In this document: positions 9,416-18,673 of the stretch, in pieces | How positions within the stretch are numbered: the first letter of the stretch is position 1 | How the letters are laid out: every line of letters begins with the position of its first letter | Assembly (NCBI GenBank): GCA_942493245.1 | Contig: OW818685.1 | Span: 4,340,001 to 4,404,000, forward strand | DNA from: DAOPYU01 sp942493245 | GTDB lineage: Bacteria; Sumerlaeota; Sumerlaeia; UBA8349 | Length of the DNA: 64,000 nt | Direction of reading: 5' to 3' | Position numbers and translations under genes: made by a program | The notes under the pieces: generated by a model | Told to the model about the DNA's origin: nothing | What the model saw: only the letters and a program-made list of their open reading frames with translations | The model's database searches: none

Positions 9416-9907
9416 ATGCAATACCAACCAGCTCTGAATCAAAACTCGGCTTGTGTGCCCCGTCTGGAAATAGGGGATCCTTTTCAGGCGCCGACACCCG
9501 AGACCCCACCCGCCGCCCAACGTTCCGCTATCCCCCAGGGTTCGGAAACTATCCTGCTGGTGGACGATGAGGCGATCATTCGCGACATGGCAGGCGACCT
9601 GCTCCGGCGGCTGGGATACACGGTCCACGTGGCTGCCGACGGTCTTGCCGCGCTCGAGCGCTTCCGAGAATTGCATGGCGAGATCGGCGCCGTCCTGCTC
9701 GACTTCGCGATGCCCCGCATGGGGGGAATCGAGTGCCTCAAAAAACTCAAAGAACTTCAACCGGACATCCGGATACTCGTGTCCAGCGGATACGACATCA
9801 CAAGTGAACTCCGCAAACTGCAACTCCAGGGCGCCTGGGGCTTTATCCAGAAACCTTTCCGTTTCAGCGAACTGGCACAAAGCATCCGTGCTGTGCTGGA
9901 TGCATGA
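9416..9907 (+). CDS. Response regulator, receiver domain only
   Basis: 163 residues from the ATG at 9416, chosen because GGGAGGG lies five bases upstream; the frame is open 42 codons further. A proline-rich leader of about 40 residues precedes a single CheY-like receiver domain: acidic pocket in LLVDDE, phosphoacceptor Asp in VLLDFAMPRMGG, switch Ser in ILVSSGYD and Lys in QKPF. There is no output domain. The sequence is most like the C-terminal receivers of hybrid histidine kinases, so it may be a phosphorelay shuttle. No histidine kinase is adjacent; the only one in the window is about 46 kb away. Confidence 0.85.
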   Translation: MQYQPALNQNSACVPRLEIGDPFQAPTPETPPAAQRSAIPQGSETILLVDDEAIIRDMAGDLLRRLGYTVHVAADGLAALERFRELHGEIGAVLLDFAMPRMGGIECLKKLKELQPDIRILVSSGYDITSELRKLQLQGAWGFIQKPFRFSELAQSIRAVLDA

Positions 9908-9945
9908 AACGCCTCATGAACACGGAACAGCGAAACCGCAACCGA

Positions 9946-9979
9946 ATAAACCGCGAAAATTGCCGCCTTCGCGGTTTAT
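9946..9979 (+). terminator. 12-bp perfect hairpin after the receiver gene
   Basis: ATAAACCGCGAA at 9946-9957 is perfectly complementary to 9968-9979 with a ten-base loop, about 40 bases after the receiver stop codon. The T-tract is short, and the arms belong to the CCGCGAA word repeats of this genome, so it may be a repeat that also serves as terminator. Confidence 0.45.
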
Positions 9980-10546
9980 GAAGAAAGCGCTCTCCTGGGA
10001 TCGCCAATCTCCTGATTGGCGCGGTTGCGGTTTCGAACGTCCCGGTGGCTGTGCGAGATTCCGGGGATTGCGATTCCGCCTGTCGGGTTCCGCTTCCCCT
10101 GGAGCGGGCTTTCAGCCCTTGAGGGGGAAGGGGCCTGTGTGACCCGGGCTGACATGGACCGCCCATTCAGGTTGGGACCGGATCGGGATTGCGGTCCGTA
10201 TTGCCTGACTCTCCCTCAAAATCAACACAAACGACAACGATATTGCGAGAGAGTAGTACGAACAAGGCGACATCGGTATCTTGACTCGATCTTCACATCC
10301 CTCCCCGCTCCCCCCCGGGAAAGCAATTGGAGAAGACAGCCGCTACACACCCGCCGCACGGCAGGAAGGCCGTGGAAAATCAGATTAGCAGACACCCGGC
10401 CAGACACTCGGGAAAGGAAACTGGGAAAAGTTCCTTGCCTCGCGTCCGACATTCGGGTATAGAAAATTCCGATGTATCCCCTCGCAGGCGTTGGGTTTCG
10501 CACATACGGAACCCATCCGCCAGCGCAAGGGCCTCTCTCCCCCTAT
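9980..10546. repeat. Gene-free stretch before the tRNA, with a CGCCAATC palindrome
   Basis: The palindrome CGCCAATC-TCCT-GATTGGCG lies at 10002-10021, preceded by AAAGCGCTCTCCTGGGAT; the same composite recurs at 22401, 36009, 47537 and 58601. The remainder shows no gene with a ribosome site or recognisable protein. Confidence 0.7.
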
Positions 10547-10623
10547 GTGCCCGTAGCTCAGCTGGACAGAGCAGGAGCCTTCTAAGCTCAAGGTCACAGG
10601 TTCGAATCCTGTCGGGCATACCA
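10547..10623 (+). tRNA. tRNA-Arg (anticodon TCT)
   Basis: A full cloverleaf can be drawn: acceptor GTGCCCG pairs with CGGGCAT (one G-T pair), D-stem GCTC/GAGC, anticodon stem GGAGC/GCTCA with a mismatch at its outer pair, anticodon loop CTTCTAA giving TCT, and T-arm ACAGG-TTCGAAT-CCTGT. Discriminator A and an encoded CCA end at 10623. It reads AGA (and AGG by wobble) codons. Confidence 0.95.
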
Positions 10624-10825
10624 CAAATTCACATCCCAAATCCAATAGAACCAAATGTTGTGACAAAAAGAATTCTCTTGCGGTTTGAAAAAAATGTGAG
10701 GGAGAATCCACCCCGTATTGGAACGAATCTGTTTGCTGGTTCACAATGGGAGGCTTGGGACATTCGGTCTATGGAAAAATCCTCTGGAAGGCAATTCATA
10801 TGACGATAATGCAGGAGACCTCTTG

Positions 10826-12475
10826 ATGATATCACGACGCGATACGATAAAATTAGGTGGAGCGATGCTGGCGGCGGTTACTTTTCCTGGGGGGCGTAGT
10901 GCGGCCGGGAATGATCGGACGGTTGAGCAACCGGCGATTTCTTCCGAAGACCTGACTCAAGCCCAGCGTAACGGGATAACCGGCAAAACCGCCAACTTGG
11001 GGAATGGGTATTACCTCAACCCGATTCTGGCGGGCGATTACAGCGATCCGGCGGTTATGAAGGACGGGAAAGATTATTACATGTCGCATTCCATGTCCGC
11101 CGGTTTGAAGCCGGGGATTCTGATCTGGCATTCGCGCGATCTGGTCAACTGGGAACCGGTCTGCCGGGCGCTCAAGACTACGACGTGCTCCGTTCCGGAG
11201 ATTGTCAAATACAACGGACGGTTCTTCATCTATTTCATGGCCGAAGGGTGCCAGGTGATCACGGCGCCCGCCATCGAGGGGCCGTGGAGCGAACCGGCTC
11301 CGATCGGTTTCGACAGTCAGATTGACCCCGGTTATATCCGCGACGAGAAAACCGGAAAACATTATCTCTACTTTTCGCAGGGGGTGGTTGTGGAACTCTC
11401 CCCGGACGGGCTGAAAGCCGTGGGCGAGCCGAAGAAACTGTACGACGGCTGGGAGTATCCCAAAGAATGGCCCGGGGAAGGGTTCTTCATGGAATCGCCC
11501 AAACTGTTCTTCCGCAAGGGGTATTATTACCTTTGCGTGGCGCAGGGGGGGACGGCGGGGCCTCCCACCAGCCACATGCTGGTGGCGGCGCGCTCGAAGA
11601 GCCCGTTGGGGCCGTGGGAGAATTCCCCGTACAATCCGATCGTCCACACCTACAGCATCAAGGAACACTGGTGGTCGAAAGGGCACGGGCCGGTGATCGA
11701 CGGGCCGGACGGCAACTGGTGGGTGATTTATCACGCGTACGAAAACGGGTACCGCACGCTGGGCCGTCAGACCCTGATGGAACCGGTCGAGTGGACCGAC
11801 GACGGCTGGTTTCGGATTCCGAAGGGAATTCAGTCCGACCGACCGATCAAGAAGCCGACAGGCGGGGAAGTGGTGGCCGGAGGGCTGGCGCTTTCCGACG
11901 ATTTCAAGGGGAAGCAACTGGGTCTCCAGTGGGGCGGCATTCACCCGGAGGATCTCGCCAATTGCAGCCTGACGGGAGAGGGATTGTTGATGAAGGCCGT
12001 CCGGCGTCCGGCGAAGGAGTCAACCCGCCCGCAGGGGACGCTTCCTCCCGATATTTCACTTCTGGCCACCATCCCGATCACGCACTGTTATGAAACGCAG
12101 GTCCAACTCAAGCGGCAGCCGGGAGTCGAGGCTGGGCTCCTGTTGTATTACTGTCCGCAGGCGCTTTCGGGCATCGGCCTGGGAACCGGCGGGGAGATCT
12201 GGACGATGGGGTCCATCTACCGGCGCAGTGAAAAACTGGAGAAGCCGACGGACTCGATCTTTTTCAAGGTGGTCAACCGCGAACATGTCGTGACGCTCTT
12301 CTGGAGCCTCGACGGCCAGACATGGACGCAGTCCGAGTTTGCGCACGAGGTGTCCGGTTACCACCACAACACCTTCAACGATTACGGCGGGTTGCGGGTG
12401 GCGTTGTATGCCTCCGGAGACGGTAGCGTTCTGTTCAAAGATTTCAAGTATCGCGGCCTTGAAGATGAGGCTTGA
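10826..12475 (+). CDS. Glycoside hydrolase family 43-like enzyme, exported
   Basis: 549 residues from the ATG at 10826 (AGGAG about ten bases upstream). The N-terminus MISRRDTIKLGGAMLAAV looks like a Tat or Sec signal. A five-bladed GH43 propeller follows: NPILAGDYSDPAV carries the expected general base (Asp74), SVPEIVKYNGRFFIYF the second blade, and GFFMESPKLF a candidate general-acid Glu. A beta-sandwich domain of about 200 residues (from LALSDDFKGKQLGLQW) resembles the C-terminal domain of beta-xylosidase / arabinofuranosidase members. It probably removes xylose or arabinose from oligosaccharides outside the cytoplasm. GH16 and toroid genes follow on the same strand; the gap to GH16 is 33 bases. 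Confidence 0.85.
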   Translation: MISRRDTIKLGGAMLAAVTFPGGRSAAGNDRTVEQPAISSEDLTQAQRNGITGKTANLGNGYYLNPILAGDYSDPAVMKDGKDYYMSHSMSAGLKPGILIWHSRDLVNWEPVCRALKTTTCSVPEIVKYNGRFFIYFMAEGCQVITAPAIEGPWSEPAPIGFDSQIDPGYIRDEKTGKHYLYFSQGVVVELSPDGLKAVGEPKKLYDGWEYPKEWPGEGFFMESPKLFFRKGYYYLCVAQGGTAGPPTSHMLVAARSKSPLGPWENSPYNPIVHTYSIKEHWWSKGHGPVIDGPDGNWWVIYHAYENGYRTLGRQTLMEPVEWTDDGWFRIPKGIQSDRPIKKPTGGEVVAGGLALSDDFKGKQLGLQWGGIHPEDLANCSLTGEGLLMKAVRRPAKESTRPQGTLPPDISLLATIPITHCYETQVQLKRQPGVEAGLLLYYCPQALSGIGLGTGGEIWTMGSIYRRSEKLEKPTDSIFFKVVNREHVVTLFWSLDGQTWTQSEFAHEVSGYHHNTFNDYGGLRVALYASGDGSVLFKDFKYRGLEDEA

Positions 12476-12508
12476 CGAACGAATCCCCAAAAAAAGAGGT
12501 CTGTAACG

Positions 12509-13753
12509 ATGCGCGCACCCATGTACAAGACACTGAAGATTCTGCTTCTGCTGGCATTCACGCTGGGGGCCGGCTCCGCTGCGGCTGAGGAGCCTTATGT
12601 CCCAGTTCCCCACGAAAACCTGATTCGGGTCTCCTCTCCCGCCTATGGCGCCGACATCCAGGGGGACACCCAGATCGAGGTCGTCGCGCCGAAATTCACC
12701 AAATTGACGGTGAAATGCTGGAAACAGGGGACCGGATTCGGGACCGACTCGACCGTCGGGGAAGTTGCGCTGGACAATCAGGGGAAGGGGGGCGTCATTT
12801 TCCCGGCGAACACCTATCCGCACGGTCCGATCACGGTCCGGATCTCGGGTGAGAACGGCGACGCCAAAGACACCTGCTGCCTCCAACTTTACAACAAGGG
12901 CGGAGTTTCGTGGAACGAGGGTCTGCCCAAGGACGCGCCCCCTGCGGCGCAGGGGATGGCGCTGGTGTTTGCCGACGATTTCAAGGGGCCGCTTTCCATC
13001 GGCGCCGATCCCAAGGCAACCTACTACGACCACAAACCACCGAACGGCTGGCAGGACTTCAGCAAACTCCGCTTCACCAGTTTCGACAAGCCCAACAACC
13101 CCTTCAGCCAGATGGACAGTTACCTGCGCATCCGGGCTGACGATGCAAAGAAAAGCGCCGGGTTGATCTCGTCCGTAAAGAACGACGGCAGCGGCATCAT
13201 GGCTCAGGCGCCCTGTTACTTCGAGTGCCGGTTTATCGGCCCGAACGCGATCGGCGCCTGGCCCGCTTTCTGGCTCCTGAGCAACAACTTGAAAGAAGCC
13301 GCCGCCAAACCCGGCCAGAAAGTGCCGTGCGACGAACTCGACATCATCGAGGCCTACGGCGGCGAAGGCCCGCGCACACCCAACGCGCATGACAAGTACT
13401 CGATCGCGCCCCACGCCTGGGACCAGGGCGAGGCCGGCAAGGCCGCCGAGGACAAGGCCTCCAAAGATGTCCACAACCCCATCCAGATGGGCAAGTTTGG
13501 CATCCCCTCGACCTGGTACGACACGTTTCACACCTACGGGTGCAAGATCACCGAGACCGACACGATCTACTACTGCGACAACATCGAAGTGGCCCGCCAC
13601 GCGACGCTCGAGGTCTCGAAAAAAGCGCCGTTCTATTTCCTGATCAACCTGGCGACCGGCGGCGGCTGGCCCGTGGACCTGTCGCGCTACGACGGACGGG
13701 CCGACATGTATGTGGACTTCGTGCGGGTGTACAGCGGGGCCAGGGGGAACTGA
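12509..13753 (+). CDS. Glycoside hydrolase family 16-like enzyme, secreted
   Basis: 414 residues with a Sec signal peptide (KILLLLAFTLGAGSAAAEE). An alternative ATG four codons in is possible; AGAGG precedes the first. Residues about 30-140 form an Ig-like domain, then the catalytic jelly roll begins at MALVFADDFKGP. The GH16 active-site motif is ELDIIE: Glu276, Asp278 and Glu281 stand where nucleophile, helper and acid/base are expected. The C-terminus WPVDLSRYDGRADMYVDFVRVY is the usual last strand. Family members cleave laminarin, lichenan, agar or carrageenan; which one cannot be told here. It likely shares a transcript with the GH43 gene. Confidence 0.9.
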   Translation: MRAPMYKTLKILLLLAFTLGAGSAAAEEPYVPVPHENLIRVSSPAYGADIQGDTQIEVVAPKFTKLTVKCWKQGTGFGTDSTVGEVALDNQGKGGVIFPANTYPHGPITVRISGENGDAKDTCCLQLYNKGGVSWNEGLPKDAPPAAQGMALVFADDFKGPLSIGADPKATYYDHKPPNGWQDFSKLRFTSFDKPNNPFSQMDSYLRIRADDAKKSAGLISSVKNDGSGIMAQAPCYFECRFIGPNAIGAWPAFWLLSNNLKEAAAKPGQKVPCDELDIIEAYGGEGPRTPNAHDKYSIAPHAWDQGEAGKAAEDKASKDVHNPIQMGKFGIPSTWYDTFHTYGCKITETDTIYYCDNIEVARHATLEVSKKAPFYFLINLATGGGWPVDLSRYDGRADMYVDFVRVYSGARGN

Positions 13754-13773
13754 GGTTCCGGTCGTGTGAATGC

Positions 13774-13910
13774 CCGGCAGGGTTTCTGCCGGCTTCATAG
13801 GCCGGGCCTTGAACCCTCACGAAAAAAAGGACATGGTCACTGGGGCGACGTTTCGCTTGCCCCAGGCGACGATGAATCCGCGCCATTGGCGCTCAACCGC
13901 AGTTTTCTGG
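13774..13910. repeat. Hairpin and intergenic repeat module between GH16 and the toroid gene
   Basis: CCGGCAG-ggttt-CTGCCGG at 13774-13792 is a 7-bp hairpin 20 bases after the GH16 stop. It is followed by a module (about 13836-13910) containing GGGGCGACGTTTCGCTTGCC, CGCGCCATTGGCGC and the IS1380-type end TCAACCGCAGTTTTCTGG (13893-13910). The same module recurs at about 16138-16210 (inverted) and inside the MITE at 48017-48349. Confidence 0.65.
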
Positions 13911-13928
13911 ATGAAAGGCTCCGCCGCC

Positions 13929-15875
13929 ATGAGAACTTCCTTTCGGCCCGGAAACTCTGCGTCCGCCTTCGACCGACGCACGTTGCTGAAGGTTGCGGCG
14001 CTCGGGTGCGCCCGCGCCGTCTGGCCTTTGCCGCTGTCTCTGGCCGAATCTCCCTCCGCGACGCCCGCTCCGGGTGTTCTCCTGACGGATCTCTTGAAAG
14101 ACTGGTGCGAGGGACTGCTGCGTCAGCAGATCGTCGAACCGTCCAACCCCGCCCGGCACGGAGCCTTGCGGTGCCCCGCCTGCGGTTTCCTCCATGGGCG
14201 CGCGGGCGACTCCGTCTATCCGTTCCTGTACATGGCCCGAAAGACCGGCGAGCCCCGCTTCCTCGAAGCTGCGATTGCCGCGGTCGAGTGGACCCGCAAC
14301 GTGGACGCCCCCGATGGCGCCTGGACCAACGAACTCGACCCGAAGTCCTGGAAAGGGATCACCGTGTTCGGGGCCATCGCGCTGGGCGAAGCCCTGCACC
14401 GCCACGGAGACCTGCTCGACGCCAAAATCCGGGAGCGCTGGACGACCCGGCTGAGGCGCGCGGCGGACTACATCCACAGAACGTTCGACATGCAGACCGG
14501 CAACATCAACTACGGCATGACGGGAACCTACGCGTTGGCACTTCTGGGGCGCATCCTCGAAGAGCCGCGCTACACCGACCGCGCGCGCCAGATGGCCGCC
14601 GAGGCCCGCGCGTTCTTCACTGTCCCCAATCAATTGCTCTTCGGCGAAGGACGCCCGAACAAGCCGAGCGCCCGGGGGTGCCTGCCGGTGGATCTCGGCT
14701 ACAACGTCGAGGAATCCCTACCCGCGCTGGCTCTCTACGGCCTGCTCGAAAAGGACGAAACCTTCCTTCAACTCGTGACCCAATCCCTCGCCGCGCACCT
14801 CGAGTTCATGCTCCCCGACGGCGCGTGGGACAACAGCTGGGGCACCCGCAATTACAAATGGACCTACTGGGGCAGTCGCACCTCCGACGGCTGCGCGACC
14901 GCTTATGCCCTCCTGGCTGATCGCCATCCCGCCTTCGGCGCGGCAGCCGTCCGCAACACCCAGTTGCTCCACGCCTGCACGTCGGACGGACTTCTCTACG
15001 GCGGGCCTCACTACCGAAGCCGGGGTCTCCAACCGTGCATCCACCACACCTTCACCCATGCCAAGGCGCTGACGACCGTGCTGGACCACGCGGGCGCCGC
15101 GGACAAACTCCGCGCCGACTCCGCCCTGCCGCGTGAGGCCGAGTATGGTGTGCGCGAGTTCCCGGAAATCGCCACCTGTCTCGCGGCGCTCGGCCCCTGG
15201 CGCGCCACCGTGACCGCCTACGACTGGCTCTACCAGAACAAAGTGTTCCACGCGACCGGCGGCGCGCTCGCCCTGCTCTGGCACCGGGAACTCGGCCCCC
15301 TCTGCGTCGGCAGCCTGGCCGAATACTCCCTCGTCGAAGCGCACAACATGCAGCCCAACCCCGACCCGCGCGACATCTCCCTGACCCCGAGGGTTGAAAT
15401 CTCCGGCCCCGGCGGTTCCTTCACCAACCTGTTCGATCTCAAAGCCACCGTCACGCACAAAACAGCCGCCGATGCCGTCGAGTTCCACGTCCAGACCCAA
15501 CTGGTTGACAAGAAAGGACGGCCCCCCCAGAGCGGCGCAGTGCCCTGTGAAGTCACCTACCGCTTCGACCGCGAGGCCACCACTCTCACCCTCCGGACCG
15601 CGCACCCCGATCCCCATGCGGCCGGACTGGCGCTCGCGCTTCCGATTGTTTCAGCCCGAGCCGAGTCGCTCACCCGCCGGTCCCAGGCGCAAATGGAACT
15701 CCAGAAAAAGAACGGCACGCTGGTTATCCAATCCAACGTCCCCCTGACAATCCCGGGCGCCCCCTCCGAACGCATCTTCAACAATGTCCCCGGATTCGAG
15801 GCCGTCCCTTTCTCGATCCCGTTTCCACCCGATTTCAAGGGGTCAATAGAATGCCGCCTCAGCCGAAAGGCCTGA
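13929..15875 (+). CDS. Tat-exported (alpha/alpha)-toroid protein, possible polysaccharide lyase or glycosidase
   Basis: 648 residues from the ATG at 13929. The frame extends upstream through a repeat module, so this start, just before a twin-arginine signal (FDRRTLLKVAALG), is preferred. Residues about 50-450 are a helical toroid with repeated tryptophan/glycine turns (GAWTNELDPKSW, GAWDNSWGTRNYKWTYWGSRT), and residues 470-640 look like a beta-sandwich. This layout is seen in heparinase II/III-like lyases and related unassigned secreted enzymes. CPACGFLHGR near residue 75 is an early cysteine pair. I cannot assign catalytic residues. It follows the GH16 gene on the same strand after a 175-base gap that holds repeats, so it may have its own promoter. 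Confidence 0.7.
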   Translation: MRTSFRPGNSASAFDRRTLLKVAALGCARAVWPLPLSLAESPSATPAPGVLLTDLLKDWCEGLLRQQIVEPSNPARHGALRCPACGFLHGRAGDSVYPFLYMARKTGEPRFLEAAIAAVEWTRNVDAPDGAWTNELDPKSWKGITVFGAIALGEALHRHGDLLDAKIRERWTTRLRRAADYIHRTFDMQTGNINYGMTGTYALALLGRILEEPRYTDRARQMAAEARAFFTVPNQLLFGEGRPNKPSARGCLPVDLGYNVEESLPALALYGLLEKDETFLQLVTQSLAAHLEFMLPDGAWDNSWGTRNYKWTYWGSRTSDGCATAYALLADRHPAFGAAAVRNTQLLHACTSDGLLYGGPHYRSRGLQPCIHHTFTHAKALTTVLDHAGAADKLRADSALPREAEYGVREFPEIATCLAALGPWRATVTAYDWLYQNKVFHATGGALALLWHRELGPLCVGSLAEYSLVEAHNMQPNPDPRDISLTPRVEISGPGGSFTNLFDLKATVTHKTAADAVEFHVQTQLVDKKGRPPQSGAVPCEVTYRFDREATTLTLRTAHPDPHAAGLALALPIVSARAESLTRRSQAQMELQKKNGTLVIQSNVPLTIPGAPSERIFNNVPGFEAVPFSIPFPPDFKGSIECRLSRKA

Positions 15876-16729
15876 GCGGAGATTCGGGTTTGCTCACAAG
15901 AACGCCCTGACGACAGGTCGCTTCCCGAGAAAAGCGATTCGAAAACTGGAAGCGATCTCAGGATTTTCCTGATAGAGAATTTTACTGATACCCGGTTGCA
16001 TTCAGAATGATACGGATTCATCGGATGATGACGGTCATCACAAGTATGAGAGGCGAAAAGAAACGCAGAAATGGATTCTTTCTGCGTGTTCTGCGTATTC
16101 TGCTGTTTTTGTGTTTTCTTGATTGCGAATTGATATGCAAACCGCAGTTGAGCGCCAACGGCGCGGATTGATACCGGTTTGGGGCAAGCGCAGCGTCGCC
16201 CCAGGAAAGGCGTCCCTTTATTTCCACAAGGGCTGAAAGTCCGGACTATGAAGAGGAGGGAAACACGGCTGAATAAAACGAACCTTCAGCCCTTCGGTCA
16301 GAAACAGACCCGCCTCTGAATGCGACTCAGTTGGCCCCTTCGATCATTTTGTTAACCCTCTTGAATAGAGTCGCTTCCGGCTTTCTGGAAGCCCTGAGAC
16401 CGGACCGTATTTCTGGGCTCGGTTTTGTGTTGCGCCCTTTTTCCGGTCCTCCGCCCGAATTTCCCGACTCTCGCCCCCGTTCGTCATCCCCGCGAACGCG
16501 GGGACCCAGAGTAGCGCGAACGGGAAAACAGTGGGGAAACCCAAGTGTATCGCGATCAACCAAACGTCCCGGATCTGGGTTCCCGCTTTCGCGGGAATGA
16601 CGAAAAGCGGGATTTTGTTTTGGCCCCCATGCGAAAAACTCATCCAAAATCGACCCGCAAATTCTTTCAAAGAACCGTTCCGGTATTCATATTCATGACC
16701 CTAGGGTCGGTGAGAAAAAGTACTTCCTG
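15876..16729. repeat. Gene-free repeat stretch
   Basis: Holds several repeats: an imperfect inverted repeat of AACGCAGAA/TTCTGCGT words at about 16060-16110; the CCGCAGTTGAGCGCCAACGG module at about 16138-16210; and a dispersed repeat at 16482-16676 with arms GTCATCCCCGCGAACGCGG and its inverse, whose frames give the common VIPAKAGTQ pseudo-peptide. The right part (16574-16676) recurs at 26784-26880 (inverted) and 60756-60861. Confidence 0.75.
16309..16349 (-). pseudogene. Possible 3'-end remnant of a duplicate of the GspG-like gene
   Basis: On the minus strand AAATGATCGAAGGGGCCAAC followed by TGAGTC nearly repeats the last codons of the gene at 17861-18640 (...MIAGAN stop), and similarity continues a little beyond the stop. 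No upstream coding similarity is visible, so only a scrap of about 40 bases would remain. Confidence 0.3.
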
Positions 16730-17839
16730 TTACAGCGTCGTGATGTCAAAAGGCGAAGGAGCGAACTGATCCAGGAAATCCTGGGCTTCTTTGGACACCC
16801 CTTCATCTTCATCCCACCACTCTTCCATCTTTGCCACAATCCGCCATTGCTCGATGGCTTCCGGCAATTGGCCGTTCGCCTTGAGCGCGTCGGCCAGATA
16901 CATGCGCGCGCTCATTTCGCCATAATGAGGTTTGAGTTCAACGCCTTGGCGAATGACCGAAACGGCCTCCGGGTAACGACCGAGCTGGTGCAGGCAGATC
17001 CCCTGCGAGACGTGGTACCACGGCTCATCGGGTTCCAGTTCGATCGCCTTTCGATACGCCTCCACGGCCTCCTCGAATCGTTCCAGCCCGCTCAACGCCT
17101 CACCACACCAGTTATAACCAGTCCCCCATTCCGGCGCCAGGCGAACGGTTTCCTGAAACTCGGCCAGGGCTTTTTCATACCGGGGTTTCCGGGCGTAGTA
17201 ATGGAGTTGTCCGATCCTCCAATGCGCTTTGGGGTAGGACGGCCAGATCTCCAAAGCTGCGCGATATTCCTGAAGCGCGGCCCGTCTCTTCATATTCACC
17301 CAAGCCAGTTGATCTCCCCGCAGAACATGCCATCTCGCCTTTTGTTCTTCGGGGGACATCGAATTATCCGGGATATCATCCAAGTCCAGGGGAGGAGGAA
17401 TCGGAAGGGTGGCCATCTCGTAGTATTTCTTCATCTGTTCCGATACGGATGCCTTTTCCATCACCCCCTTCAATTCTTCCGGGGGACAGGGCGAAAGTCC
17501 TGTAATCTGTGCCGCAAACGCGGCCGTTGCGGCGTGTACGGCCTGTAGAAAGGTGTCCGAAGTGACAGAGCACTTGAACGCATGGACGATATCCAAAGGA
17601 TTCTCCCAGTACACTCGGAAGACACACAGGTTCAGGGAACTTACAAAATCTGCCTCACAAACGAGATTATTGTTGTTCGGGCGAATCAGGAGGAGGCCGG
17701 TGGTGTGCCACGGATTCCCGGTCAGTTCTCCTCCGGAGTTCGAATACCGCCGTAACAGACCATAAGGCGCGGCGGAGTCCGCCAGATTGGAGATGGCCGC
17801 GTCAAGATAAGGGGTGAGTACTTCGTGCGTTACTTCCAA
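16730..17839 (-). CDS. TPR-repeat protein of unknown role
   Basis: 369 residues from an ATG with CGGAGA upstream. The first about 150 residues (YGLLRRYSNSGGELTGNPW..., VYWENPLDIVHAFKC) are an unrecognised domain without a signal peptide. From about residue 175 to 345 there are four to five tetratricopeptide repeats (for example AEFQETVRLAPEWGTGYNWC and AYRKAIELEPDEPWYHVSQG), a protein-interaction scaffold. It starts 21 bases after the stop of the GspG-like gene and is probably cotranscribed. Confidence 0.8.
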   Translation of the reverse strand: MEVTHEVLTPYLDAAISNLADSAAPYGLLRRYSNSGGELTGNPWHTTGLLLIRPNNNNLVCEADFVSSLNLCVFRVYWENPLDIVHAFKCSVTSDTFLQAVHAATAAFAAQITGLSPCPPEELKGVMEKASVSEQMKKYYEMATLPIPPPLDLDDIPDNSMSPEEQKARWHVLRGDQLAWVNMKRRAALQEYRAALEIWPSYPKAHWRIGQLHYYARKPRYEKALAEFQETVRLAPEWGTGYNWCGEALSGLERFEEAVEAYRKAIELEPDEPWYHVSQGICLHQLGRYPEAVSVIRQGVELKPHYGEMSARMYLADALKANGQLPEAIEQWRIVAKMEEWWDEDEGVSKEAQDFLDQFAPSPFDITTL

Positions 17840-17860
17840 TTGTTTGTCTCCGAATAGGAC

Positions 17861-18640
17861 TCAGTTGGCCCCTGCGATCATTTCCGAATACGAAACCTTC
17901 GTCCACTCTTTATAGGGGAACTTCAGGCGATCGGGGAGGATCAGGGGCGGTCCCCCTTTGACTGGTCCGCGCGACCAGAGGTCGTAGTCGTCGCCCTTGT
18001 TCCGGTATTGATACGCATGCCCCCAAGGGTCAATGAGGGATACTTCTTGCCACCGACTCGGCCAGGAACGCAATTCCAGCAACGAGTCGGGATAACGGTG
18101 TTTAGCCTCTTTGAAGAAATGAAGGCCCGGGCCGATCTCATTGTACATCTCAAATATAGCGCTTTGTAATTGGCGATCGTTGAGATAAATCGGATATCCC
18201 AATTCGAATTCGCGCTGTGAATAGGCCTCTCTTCGATCTCTCAACGTAATTGTTGTTTCGCCGACAAAACGGGAGATTTCATCGAGATTCGGGTTTGATC
18301 CCAGTTCGCAATAAACAACATTCTTCAGATCGACCAGAAATGTTGCCGTTTGTGGCGTTTCTCCTTCTGCAAGGTCCCTCTCTCGTGTTTCTGTTTCAAC
18401 CACCAGGTACCGCTCATCCCACCAGAAGCGAGAGACATCGTTGTCTCCGAGATCTGGACCAAACGACAAGACAACGTCAGGTGTACGGATTACAGAAACA
18501 AATCCAGGTAATGGGATATACTGGCCTTTCCGGAACAAGGTAAAAAAATCATGCAGCGCATCCACAGCCAACCACAGCAGCAGAAAAGAGACAACAGCCC
18601 CAACCGCGAACAGTTTCACTCCACGAGAAATTCCGGACAT
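17861..18640 (-). CDS. Membrane-anchored protein with a type II secretion GspG-like C-terminus
   Basis: 259 residues. One N-terminal transmembrane helix (about 9-30) is followed by an unrecognised extracytoplasmic domain. The last 70 residues (YPDSLLELRSW..., LIDPWGHAYQYRNKGDDYDL, WSRGP) match the C-terminal calcium-binding loop region of major pseudopilins such as GspG. There is no prepilin cleavage motif at the N-terminus, so it is not an ordinary pilin; the module is reused. It leads a two-gene unit with the TPR protein. Base composition is slightly lower in GC than the flanking metabolic genes. Confidence 0.7.
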   Translation of the reverse strand: MSGISRGVKLFAVGAVVSFLLLWLAVDALHDFFTLFRKGQYIPLPGFVSVIRTPDVVLSFGPDLGDNDVSRFWWDERYLVVETETRERDLAEGETPQTATFLVDLKNVVYCELGSNPNLDEISRFVGETTITLRDRREAYSQREFELGYPIYLNDRQLQSAIFEMYNEIGPGLHFFKEAKHRYPDSLLELRSWPSRWQEVSLIDPWGHAYQYRNKGDDYDLWSRGPVKGGPPLILPDRLKFPYKEWTKVSYSEMIAGAN

Positions 18641-18673
18641 TGTGGTTGCTTCCCTTCTCTCCTCAACGCTTTC

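Noticed and set aside
12056..13798. 580-codon minus-strand frame
   Set aside because: Antisense of GH43 and GH16, which carry catalytic motifs and signal peptides.
16344..16670. Short minus-strand protein with VIPAKAGTQ
   Set aside because: This peptide is the translation of a dispersed DNA repeat and appears in many unrelated genomes.
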